Below are positions 1 to 5,272 of a stretch of 5,272 bases of DNA, in pieces; position 1 is the first letter of the stretch, and every line of letters starts with the position of its first letter. A program made the position numbers and the translations under genes. The stretch is from SG-bin9 sp049323835 (GTDB taxonomy: Bacteria > Pseudomonadota > Alphaproteobacteria > Rhizobiales > Xanthobacteraceae): assembly GCA_049323835.1 (NCBI GenBank), contig JBMOOJ010000132.1:1-5272 (forward strand). The letters run 5' to 3'. Below the pieces are notes generated by a model. It ran no database searches. It had not been told where the DNA came from and worked only from the letters and a program-made list of their open reading frames with translations.

Positions 1-296
<296 letters not shown>

Positions 297-313
297 AGAC
301 GCGCGCGAGAAAG

Positions 314-348
314 AAAAGCCCGGGTGATTTTCTCACCCGGGCTTTTTT
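314..348. terminator. Bidirectional Rho-independent terminator between tuf and the MCP gene
   Basis: Bases 314-327 pair perfectly with 333-346: a 14-bp stem with a CCCGGG core and a 5-nt loop (TTTTC, 328-332). The 3' arm runs into a T tract (343-348), as expected for an intrinsic terminator of tuf. Read from the - strand the hairpin is also followed by a T-rich run (TTTTCTTTCTC). It lies 25 bp past the stop of the convergent MCP gene, so it probably ends both transcripts and prevents read-through collision. Confidence 0.93.
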
Positions 349-371
349 GCTGGCTAAAGAATGCGCCGTGA

Positions 372-2330
372 TTACGCCGCGCGCACGTCCCGCAGGAACG
401 CGTTCACCTGCGTCTTCAGCACTTCGCCGTTGCGTGACAGCTCGCCAGCGGAATCCACCACCTGCGCCGCCGCACGTCCGGTTTCGCGGGCCGCATCGTT
501 GACGCCGGCGATGTTCTCCGACACCTCGCCCGTGCCGCGCGCGGCCTGTGCGACGTTGTTCGCGATTTCGCGGGTGGCTGCACCTTGTTCTTCGACGGCG
601 GATGCGATCGCGCTGGCGATCTCGTTGACCTTGCCGATGGTCTGGGTAATGCCGACGATCGCGGTCACCGACGACTGCGTTGCCTCCTGAATCGCGCCGA
701 CCTGCGCGGAGATTTCCTCCGTCGCTTTCGACGTCTGGCTGGCGAGAGCCTTTACTTCCGACGCGACGACAGCGAATCCCCGGCCGGCTTCACCGGCGCG
801 CGCGGCTTCGATGGTGGCGTTGAGTGCGAGCAGGTTGGTCTGCTCGGCGATGGCGCTGATCAGTTTCACGACATCGCCGATCTTCTGAGCGGCGCTGGCC
901 AGACTTTCGACCTGGTCGTTGGTTTCGGCGGCCTGGGACGCCGCGGCACCGGCGACATTCGCCGACTCATTCACCTGCTGCGCGATCTCGTTGATCGAGG
1001 CATTTAGCTCCTCGATCGCGGCAGCGACGGCCTGCGCGTTGCGGGTCGCTTCTTCCGATGCACCGGCAACGGTCGCGGTCTTGTGCGTGGCCTCCGCGGC
1101 AATCGCCGCCATCGATTCAGCCGTGCCGCGCAGGTCCTTCGCCGCACTGCCGACAGCGTCGACGACACCGCCGACGTTGTCCTCGAATCGCGACGCGAGC
1201 GCGTGCAGCGTGTTGCGCCGGTCCTGCTCGGCAACGGCGCGCTGCTCTTCCTGCGCCGCGCGCAGTCGGCCGGTTTCCACGAGGCTGTCCTTGAAGACAT
1301 CGACCGCACGCGCCATCGAGCCGATTTCGTCGGTGCGCTTTGCACCGGGCACGACGATGTCGTGCTGGCCGGAAATCATTTGACGCATCGCGCCTTCGAG
1401 CGCCAGGATCGGCCGCGCCATGCTGCGGCCGAGCAGCACCGCGATCAGCCCGGCGGCGAACACTGCAAACGCAGCGCTGCCGAGGAACCAGATCAGCGAG
1501 TTGCGCGACAGTTCCGCATACGCGCTGGCGTCGCGGACAATCTCGAAAACCGCGACCGGTTCGCCGGAGAAATTCTTGATCGCGCCGAACGATGTGGCGA
1601 CCGGCCGGCCGGCCATGTCGCCGGTTTCGACAATGATGTCACCGAGGGCGCGCTGGATCGTCGCCTTGGAGGGCGCGCTGCCCTTGAACGTCGAGGCGAG
1701 CGTCTTCACCTCGTCGCCGGTGAGCTGATGGATCGCGACATCGACGCCGAAGCGCGCCTTCATGCCCTTGACGAAGGTTTCGCCGAACGGCGCGCCGACG
1801 TCGACGACGCCGAGGATGGTATCGCCATCCATGATCGGCGCCGCGCCGAACACGTTGAGGACGTCGCGGCCGGTTTCAACGCCGCCGAAAGCTTTCTTTG
1901 TGGCGATGGCCTGAACCACCATCTTGCGGCGCGATCCGACATCGTCGCCGAACACCTTCTGATTGTGGACGCGCATGAAGGCGATGGACGGCGGCGTTTG
2001 CACGGTAATGAGTTCAAGGCCGAGCGGCTTGATCCGCTCCCAGCCTTCCTTCAGCAACTCGATCGCCTTCTCGCGGTTGCCGGACTTCACGGCCTCTTTC
2101 AACGGCGGGTTTGTCGACAGCGCGTGCGCGGCGGCAAGGGCGGTGCGCGTCTCGGCGTCGGTCGCGGCAACGAGGTTGGCGTAGTCGGCGCGCAATTCGC
2201 GGTCGAGGGCGACATCGGCCGTGACTTGCTGTCGCCATAGGCCGAACATGACGAGCGCCGCGCAGGTCGCGGCTGCGACCAGTGAGATCGCGACAGTAAT
2301 GCGGAGCGAGATAGACTTGAATTTGAGCAT
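372..2330 (-). CDS. Methyl-accepting chemotaxis protein with periplasmic Cache-type sensor
   Basis: This is a 652-residue transmembrane chemoreceptor. Domains in order: a short basic N-terminus and TM1 (about 9-31); a periplasmic sensor (about 33-277) whose central part, FMRVHNQKVFGDD, then GGVETGRDVLNVFGAAPI and GVVDVGAPFGETFVKG, resembles the dCache_3 type; TM2 (about 279-300); HAMP (about 300-352, with DEIG at 334-337); and the MCP signalling coiled coil to the C-terminus. The signalling tip is unmistakable at 496-530: EQTNLLALNATIEAARAGE, then GRGFAVVASEVKALA, the CheA/CheW contact region. Candidate methylation pairs are E426/E427, E440/E441 (two heptads apart) and E580/E581 on the return helix. 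The C-terminus ends FLRDVRAA, with no NWETF-like CheR/CheB tether. The ATG at 2328-2330 immediately precedes TM1; only a weak GGACC ribosome site lies upstream. No che genes are nearby, so it is an orphan receptor with unknown ligand. It is co-directional with the kinase gene 90 bp upstream. Confidence 0.95.
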   Translation of the reverse strand: MLKFKSISLRITVAISLVAAATCAALVMFGLWRQQVTADVALDRELRADYANLVAATDAETRTALAAAHALSTNPPLKEAVKSGNREKAIELLKEGWERIKPLGLELITVQTPPSIAFMRVHNQKVFGDDVGSRRKMVVQAIATKKAFGGVETGRDVLNVFGAAPIMDGDTILGVVDVGAPFGETFVKGMKARFGVDVAIHQLTGDEVKTLASTFKGSAPSKATIQRALGDIIVETGDMAGRPVATSFGAIKNFSGEPVAVFEIVRDASAYAELSRNSLIWFLGSAAFAVFAAGLIAVLLGRSMARPILALEGAMRQMISGQHDIVVPGAKRTDEIGSMARAVDVFKDSLVETGRLRAAQEEQRAVAEQDRRNTLHALASRFEDNVGGVVDAVGSAAKDLRGTAESMAAIAAEATHKTATVAGASEEATRNAQAVAAAIEELNASINEIAQQVNESANVAGAAASQAAETNDQVESLASAAQKIGDVVKLISAIAEQTNLLALNATIEAARAGEAGRGFAVVASEVKALASQTSKATEEISAQVGAIQEATQSSVTAIVGITQTIGKVNEIASAIASAVEEQGAATREIANNVAQAARGTGEVSENIAGVNDAARETGRAAAQVVDSAGELSRNGEVLKTQVNAFLRDVRAA

Positions 2331-2420
2331 CGGGGTCCGGCCGGTGTTTTGGTAGGGTCAGAAGCCGCATTCTGCCGGACGGATATCAACAGTCTGTTAA
2401 CCTTGGCGGGCCGGACTGCT
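2331..2420. other. Spacer between kinase and MCP genes with two small inverted repeats
   Basis: This 90-bp gap separates the kinase stop from the MCP start, both on the - strand. It contains an 11-bp symmetrical element (AACAG-T-CTGTT, 2388-2398) and a 5-bp stem with 6-nt loop (CAGAA 2359-2363 with TTCTG 2370-2374). Neither is followed by a T tract on the - strand, so neither looks like a terminator. No convincing -35/-10 pair was found, so the MCP gene may be read from the kinase promoter. The 11-bp dyad, about 60 bp upstream of the MCP start, could be an operator, but nothing identifies a regulator. Confidence 0.35.
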
Positions 2421-4112
2421 TCAGTCCCGCGGCTCATACTCCGGCGACACCAGCTTGATGTGGCAGACCAGTCCCGAGGGCGGATAGCGCGCGTCGAAGC
2501 TGCCGTGCATCTGCTGGGTCAGGCTGGAGATCAGCCTGGAGCCGAAGCCCTCCTGTGACGGCGGCGTGACGGGTGGGCCTTTCTCCTCGCTCCAGATCAG
2601 GCTGATCGCCACGCCCCGCTCGTGCGGCGAGGCGGTCCAGCGGATGGTGACAGTGCCGTCTGGGTTCGAGAGCGCCCCGTATTTCAGTGCATTTGTGCAG
2701 AGCTCGTGCAGGATCATCGCCATCGGCACCGCGGTCGCGGGTGGCAGATCGACCGGCGTCCCCGAGAACGTGATGCGGTGACCGTGCGCCGCGTTGACCG
2801 GCGCGACGGCGGCCTTGACGACCTCGGAGAGGTCGGCACGCCGCCAGTCCTTTTGCGTCAGGAGATCATGGCCGCGCACCAGCGCCTGCAAGCGATCCTG
2901 AAAGCCGCGCAGCGCCTCCGGTCCCTGACTCTGGCGGAAGCTCATGGATGCGATCGACTGCACCGTGGCGAGCGTGTTCTTGACCCGGTGCGCGAGTTCG
3001 TGGACGAGAATCTCGCGCCGCGCCTCCGCCGCATCGCGCTCCTCCTGACGCGCCGCATTTTCTTCCATCAGATGATCGAAGGTCTGATCGAGAAATCCGA
3101 ACTCATCGCTCCGCGCAGCGGCCGGGCGATTATCCTGTCCGCGCCGCCAGGCTTCGGCCGCCGCCACCATCCGCATCAGGGGACGGCGGATGATGCCGTC
3201 GCCAACCAGCCACGCCAGCACGATCGCGACGAGACTGCCGAGCGCAAACAGCAGGATACTGGCGCGAACCGCGCGCTCGATCGGGGCGAACGCTTCCTGT
3301 TGCGAAATTCCGGTTGCCACGTACAGGCCGAACGGCGTTTCTGTCCACGGTACGAAGCCGGTGATGCGCAGCACGCCGTCGACGTTGATGTACTCTCGCA
3401 CCCCGGTTGCAGTCTGACTGAAGAGCTCGCGGCCCTGATCGCTCACCGGGCTGCCGATGTATCGCTCGGGATAAGGCTCGCGCGCAACGACGATGCCGTT
3501 GCGATCGACGACGGCAAGCGAGCCCCCGCGCGGAAGGCCGCGATCGCGCAGCTGCTGGCCAAGCCATTCGAGATTGAGGCCGGCGAGCACGACGGCGTCG
3601 ACGACATCGCCGTTGAGGATAGGAAGCGCGATCGGGATGATGTTGCGGTTGGACAGGCGGCTCTTGAGATAGGTGCCGACGACAAACTTTCGCGTGCTGA
3701 TGGCGTCGCGCAGATAGTCCCGGTCGCCGAGATTGGGCGTTGCGATCGCGGCCCCGCCAAAGCAGCGGATCTTGCCGTCCGTGTTGACGATGACGATCGA
3801 GGTCAGCGACGGCAGGCGGCTATGGACCCGCCAGAGATAGTCGGAGCAGATGCCGGGGTCCGACAGCCGCACTTCGGACGCCTGCGAAACGGCTGACAGC
3901 ACGCCCTTGATGCCGTCGAAAATCTGATCGATCTCCGAGACGACGAACTGGGTGTTGCGCAATGCCTCGGCGCGCACTTCGGCATACTTTGAATTGTGCA
4001 AATCGATTGCGCTGTAGACGAGAGCGGTCAGGCCCGGCAGCGAGGCGACCAGTGTCAGCGCCGCAAGCCGGTGCGTGAGCGACATGCGCCGGATAAAGTG
4101 GCCGAACGGCAC
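2421..4112 (-). CDS. Membrane-bound HWE-family sensor histidine kinase with Cache domain
   Basis: This is a 563-residue sensor kinase. TM1 is about 17-36. A periplasmic sensor (about 37-280) has dCache_1-like features: VNTDGKIRCF, DRDYLRDAI with VVGTY, IALPIL, and VVDRNGIVVAREP. TM2 is about 284-304, then a HAMP-like linker (about 304-356, DEFG at 336-339) and a short coiled coil. The kinase core is HWE type: the H-box HELAHRVKNTLATVQSIA puts the likely phosphoacceptor at His375; the N-box LHELCTNALKYGALS carries the family His469 and Asn474; the WxE motif is W507-S-E509; the glycine region is GFGSRLI (521-527). No receiver domain or adjacent response regulator is present, so the target is unlinked; in this order HWE kinases often feed PhyR-type general stress signalling, but that is only a possibility. 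The start is GTG at 4110-4112 with a GGGGG stretch upstream; an ATG at 4083-4085 (residue 10, MSLTHRL) is an equally credible start and keeps TM1. Confidence 0.93.
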   Translation of the reverse strand: MPFGHFIRRMSLTHRLAALTLVASLPGLTALVYSAIDLHNSKYAEVRAEALRNTQFVVSEIDQIFDGIKGVLSAVSQASEVRLSDPGICSDYLWRVHSRLPSLTSIVIVNTDGKIRCFGGAAIATPNLGDRDYLRDAISTRKFVVGTYLKSRLSNRNIIPIALPILNGDVVDAVVLAGLNLEWLGQQLRDRGLPRGGSLAVVDRNGIVVAREPYPERYIGSPVSDQGRELFSQTATGVREYINVDGVLRITGFVPWTETPFGLYVATGISQQEAFAPIERAVRASILLFALGSLVAIVLAWLVGDGIIRRPLMRMVAAAEAWRRGQDNRPAAARSDEFGFLDQTFDHLMEENAARQEERDAAEARREILVHELAHRVKNTLATVQSIASMSFRQSQGPEALRGFQDRLQALVRGHDLLTQKDWRRADLSEVVKAAVAPVNAAHGHRITFSGTPVDLPPATAVPMAMILHELCTNALKYGALSNPDGTVTIRWTASPHERGVAISLIWSEEKGPPVTPPSQEGFGSRLISSLTQQMHGSFDARYPPSGLVCHIKLVSPEYEPRD

Positions 4113-4171
4113 GCAGGGAACCCCCGATAGGTCGTCAGCGCCGGTGAAGGGGCGCCGCGGAACGTGAGATG

Positions 4172-4200
4172 ATTATGGGCGAGTGTTGAGATGTTCGCAA
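4172..4200 (-). promoter_or_regulatory. Predicted sigma-70-type promoter for the kinase (and perhaps the MCP)
   Basis: Read on the - strand, TTGCGA (4200-4195; 4 of 6 to TTGACA) is followed after exactly 17 bp by CATAAT (4177-4172; 5 of 6 to TATAAT). Transcription would begin near 4165, leaving a leader of about 53 nt to the GTG start or about 80 nt to the ATG start. It is the best promoter-like sequence in the divergent region between the kinase and the ABM gene. Prediction from consensus only. Confidence 0.45.
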
Positions 4201-4239
4201 AAGGCGTTTCGACGAGCGCCGCGCATCGTTGGAGTTCGT

Positions 4240-4530
4240 ATGATTCTTGAAACCGCTGTACTGTGCGTCAAACCGGGGCAGGGCCCGGCCTTCGAGGCGG
4301 CGATGATCCAGGCGCGTGCGCTGATCGCCGCATCAGCCGGGTTCCAGGGCATCGAGGTTCGACCCTGTATCGAAAAGACCGACCGCTACCTCCTGCTCGT
4401 CTGGTGGGACGCTTTGGAGGATCATACCGTTGGGTTCCGCGGCTCCGATCGCTATCAGGAATGGCGGGGCCTGCTGCATCACTTCTACGATCCGTTTCCG
4501 CTGGTCGAGCATTACGGTCCGCCGATCTGA
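4240..4530 (+). CDS. Small ABM-fold protein (antibiotic biosynthesis monooxygenase family)
   Basis: This is a 96-residue soluble protein with no signal peptide. It begins MILETAVLCVKPGQ, then a helix (FEAAMIQARALIAASAGF), GIEVRPCIE, a strand YLLLVWWDALEDHTVGFR, and ends FPLVEHYGPPI. The order beta-alpha-beta-beta with W-(D/E)-xx-E-D-H and a terminal (V)EHY is typical of the ABM ferredoxin-like fold, which forms dimers. Members range from quinol monooxygenases to heme-degrading enzymes and many of unknown role; no substrate can be assigned here. The ATG at 4240 is chosen because GGAG (4231-4234) sits 5 nt upstream and the fold begins right there. An in-frame GTG at 4183 would add 19 basic residues unlike the family. 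It is divergent from the kinase, with no clear promoter of its own found. Family assignment is by pattern; function is unknown. Confidence 0.85.
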   Translation: MILETAVLCVKPGQGPAFEAAMIQARALIAASAGFQGIEVRPCIEKTDRYLLLVWWDALEDHTVGFRGSDRYQEWRGLLHHFYDPFPLVEHYGPPI

Positions 4531-4553
4531 TTTTTGCGGAAATCCGCGATCAG
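4527..4553. repeat. Interrupted inverted repeat over the ABM stop codon
   Basis: CTGAT (4527-4531) pairs with ATCAG (4549-4553), and inside it GCGG (4536-4539) pairs with CCGC (4544-4547) around AAAT. The T run (4530-4535) lies within the 5' side of the structure rather than after it, so it is not a standard intrinsic terminator. It may protect the 3' end of the ABM mRNA or aid termination, or it may be chance. Confidence 0.35.
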
Positions 4554-4570
4554 AAAGGCGAAAGAGGGGC

Positions 4571-4599
4571 GTGACGGCACGAAAACCGTTCGCTATAGA
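4571..4599 (+). promoter_or_regulatory. Predicted promoter for tRNA-Trp
   Basis: GTGACG (4571-4576; 4 of 6 to TTGACA) and TATAGA (4594-4599; 4 of 6 to TATAAT) are 17 bp apart. The expected start, near 4606, is only a few bases before the mature tRNA 5' end at 4610, a common arrangement for tRNA genes. Transcription could continue into secE-nusG, since no clear terminator follows the tRNA. Consensus-based prediction. Confidence 0.5.
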
Positions 4600-4609
4600 G
4601 GCGCCTGAT

Positions 4610-4685
4610 AGGAGTGTAGCTCAATTGGTAGAGCACCGGTCTCCAAAACCGGGGGTCGCAGGTTCGAGCCCTGCCACTCCTGCCA
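4610..4685 (+). tRNA. trpT: tRNA-Trp, anticodon CCA
   Basis: A complete 76-nt cloverleaf. The acceptor stem AGGAGTG (4610-4616) pairs fully with CACTCCT (4675-4681). The D stem is GCTC/GAGC (4619-4622 with 4631-4634), with AATTGGTA as loop. The anticodon stem CCGGT/ACCGG (4636-4640 with 4648-4652) encloses loop CTCCAAA with anticodon CCA at 4643-4645, reading UGG. The T stem GCAGG/CCTGC (4658-4662 with 4670-4674) holds TTCGAGC. The discriminator is G4682, the determinant expected for bacterial tRNA-Trp, and the CCA end (4683-4685) is encoded in the DNA. A tRNA-Trp directly upstream of secE-nusG is a common bacterial arrangement. Confidence 0.98.
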
Positions 4686-4951
4686 GCCTCCTGACCTCAA
4701 TACCTTGAAATGCTTGAACTTCCCCGGGCCGATCTCCGGTTCCCAGTGGCTTTTCCTTGACCTTCGCCCGCGGGCGCAGTAATGAGCGCTCACTCGCGCC
4801 CGGCCCGCATTGGCGGATTTCCGGCGCGGCTTTGATTTTCCCGAAAGCAGGGCCCGTGCGGTGGCTTATCCTTGAAAGTTAGGGATGGGCGCAACAGGTG
4901 TGTCTGGATTCCGGGTCCACGGTCGGCAAGCGAAAGTACGGACGACAAGCG
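4686..4951. other. Gene-free spacer between tRNA-Trp and secE
   Basis: These 266 bp hold no convincing gene. An in-frame GTG at 4898 would only lengthen SecE by 18 residues unlike the family. A weak promoter candidate exists: TTGACC (4757-4762), 15 bp from AGTAAT (4778-4783), a short spacing. TTGAAA (4872-4877) has no -10 at the right distance. secE-nusG must be transcribed either from here or by read-through of the tRNA; the sequence does not settle which. Confidence 0.5.
4771..4802. repeat. GC-rich inverted repeat with nested palindrome upstream of secE
   Basis: CGGGCGC (4771-4777) pairs perfectly with GCGCCCG (4796-4802). The stem extends through AGT (4778-4780) and ACT (4792-4794) with one bulged C at 4795. 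Nested inside is the perfect 10-bp palindrome TGAGCGCTCA (4783-4792). No T tract follows, so it is not an intrinsic terminator. It could be a protein-binding site, or a processing or pausing structure in a tRNA-secE transcript. Confidence 0.45.
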
Positions 4952-5146
4952 ATGGCGTTCAGCCCGTTCAAGTTTCTGCAGGAAGTGCGCGACGAGACCG
5001 CCAAGGTCACGTGGCCGACACGCCGCGAGACGCTGATCACGACGGTCATGGTGTTCATCATGGTTGCCGTGTCGTCAGTGTTCTTCTTCGTCGCCGACCA
5101 GATCATCCGCGTCCTGATTACCTTCATTCTCGGCATCAAGACCTGA
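4952..5146 (+). CDS. secE: Preprotein translocase subunit SecE
   Basis: SecE is the small essential subunit that clamps SecY in the SecYEG protein-export channel of the inner membrane. The 64-residue product has the short, single-span form usual outside the enterobacteria. The N-terminal amphipathic helix carries the conserved motif EVRDETAKVTWPTRRET (11-27, with the hallmark K18-V-T-W21-P22), followed by one hydrophobic segment (about 29-50) and a final hydrophobic stretch to LITFILGIKT. The start at ATG 4952 gives the family N-terminus MAFSPFKFLQEV; GGA at 4940-4942 is a weak ribosome site 9 nt away. nusG follows 19 bp after the stop, and the pair is normally one operon. Confidence 0.97.
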   Translation: MAFSPFKFLQEVRDETAKVTWPTRRETLITTVMVFIMVAVSSVFFFVADQIIRVLITFILGIKT

Positions 5147-5165
5147 GCGCACGGAACACACTCAT

Positions 5166-5272
5166 ATGGATATGCGCTGGTACATCGTTCACGCCTACTC
5201 GAACTTCGAGAAGAAGGTCTCCGAATCCATTCGCGAGCAGGCCAAGCAGCGTGGACTCGAAGATCTGTTCGA
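5166..5272 (+). CDS. nusG: Transcription termination/antitermination factor NusG, N-terminal part
   Basis: NusG binds the RNA polymerase clamp through its N-terminal domain to reduce pausing, and links polymerase to Rho or the ribosome through its KOW domain. Only 35 codons plus two bases are present before the right edge. The product begins MDMRWYIVHAYSNFEKKV and continues SIREQAKQRGLEDLF; RWYIVHAYSNFE is the canonical first strand of the NGN domain. ATG 5166 is chosen, with GGA (5153-5155) 10 nt upstream; a second ATG at 5172 would remove two residues. The KOW domain lies outside the window. Confidence 0.97.
   Translation, partial: MDMRWYIVHAYSNFEKKVSESIREQAKQRGLEDLF

Noticed and set aside
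1083..2240. A 385-residue open frame on the + strand, antisense to the MCP gene
   Set aside because: The translation is rich in Arg, Asp and low-complexity stretches with no recognisable motif. It is the mirror frame expected opposite a GC-rich coding gene whose own product has clear MCP domains throughout.
2622..3896. A 424-residue open frame on the + strand, antisense to the kinase gene
   Set aside because: Same reasoning: low-complexity Arg/Asp/Ala-rich translation lying opposite a well-supported HWE kinase. Long antisense frames are common in high-GC genomes.
4159..4183. Possible EcfG-type general stress promoter (GGAAC at 4159-4163) before the ABM gene
   Set aside because: At the required 16-17 bp spacing the sequence is CGAG or nearby rather than CGTT, so only half of the -10 element matches.
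4183..4239. N-terminal extension of the ABM protein from a GTG at 4183
   Set aside because: The added 19 residues are basic and unlike the family. The ATG at 4240 has a well-placed GGAG and starts exactly at the first predicted strand.
4527..4553. Intrinsic terminator for the ABM gene
   Set aside because: The pairing is interrupted and the T run is on the 5' side of the inner stem, with AAAGGCG after it, so the usual hairpin-then-T arrangement is missing.
4610..4685. tRNA-Trp as an integration site for the neighbouring sensory cassette
   Set aside because: The tRNA is intact. No integrase gene and no repeat of its 3' end were seen in the window, and the cassette lies on its 5' side.
4593..4793. 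A 66-residue open frame on the - strand overlapping tRNA-Trp
   Set aside because: It lies largely over the tRNA gene and its spacer. The translation segment resembling WQEWQGSNLRPPVLETGALP is the familiar false product made by reading antisense through a tRNA.
4898..4951. Longer SecE starting at GTG 4898
   Set aside because: The internal ATG at 4952 gives the typical alphaproteobacterial SecE N-terminus and length. The extension has no family likeness.

Overview
The window is a GC-rich chromosomal segment from an alphaproteobacterium, most likely of the Bradyrhizobium/Rhodopseudomonas/Afipia/Nitrobacter group (Nitrobacteraceae, Hyphomicrobiales). This rests on remembered protein similarity (the EF-Tu C-terminus, a 64-residue SecE, the NusG start) and on the order tuf ... 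tRNA-Trp - secE - nusG. No database search was run, so the genus is open.

Layout from left to right: (1) the 3' end of a tuf gene (EF-Tu domain III) on the + strand, ending in a strong symmetrical hairpin terminator; (2) on the - strand and convergent with tuf, a 652-residue transmembrane chemoreceptor (MCP) and, 90 bp upstream of it in the same direction, a 563-residue membrane-bound HWE-family histidine kinase; (3) divergent from the kinase, a 96-residue ABM-type (antibiotic biosynthesis monooxygenase fold) small protein; (4) tRNA-Trp(CCA), preceded by a plausible promoter; (5) a 266-bp spacer without a gene that holds a GC-rich inverted repeat; (6) secE and the first 35 codons of nusG, 19 bp apart, the start of the secE-nusG transcription/secretion cluster that usually continues into rplKAJL-rpoBC.

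The outer genes are core information-processing genes: elongation factor, tRNA, preprotein translocase subunit and transcription elongation factor. The middle block (about 372-4530) is a sensory cassette. Both large proteins have an N-terminal membrane anchor, a periplasmic Cache-like sensor domain, a second membrane segment and a HAMP-like linker. One ends in an MCP signalling domain that would feed CheA/CheW, the other in an HWE kinase core that would feed an unlinked response regulator. They may be co-transcribed from a promoter-like sequence at 4172-4200, which would link taxis and a transcriptional or stress response to related chemical cues. That link is inference.

No mobile element, CRISPR array, integrase, prophage gene or clearly undescribed system was found. 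The points most worth checking are the placement of two sensors inside a translation gene neighbourhood, the orphan HWE kinase, and the inverted repeats between genes.
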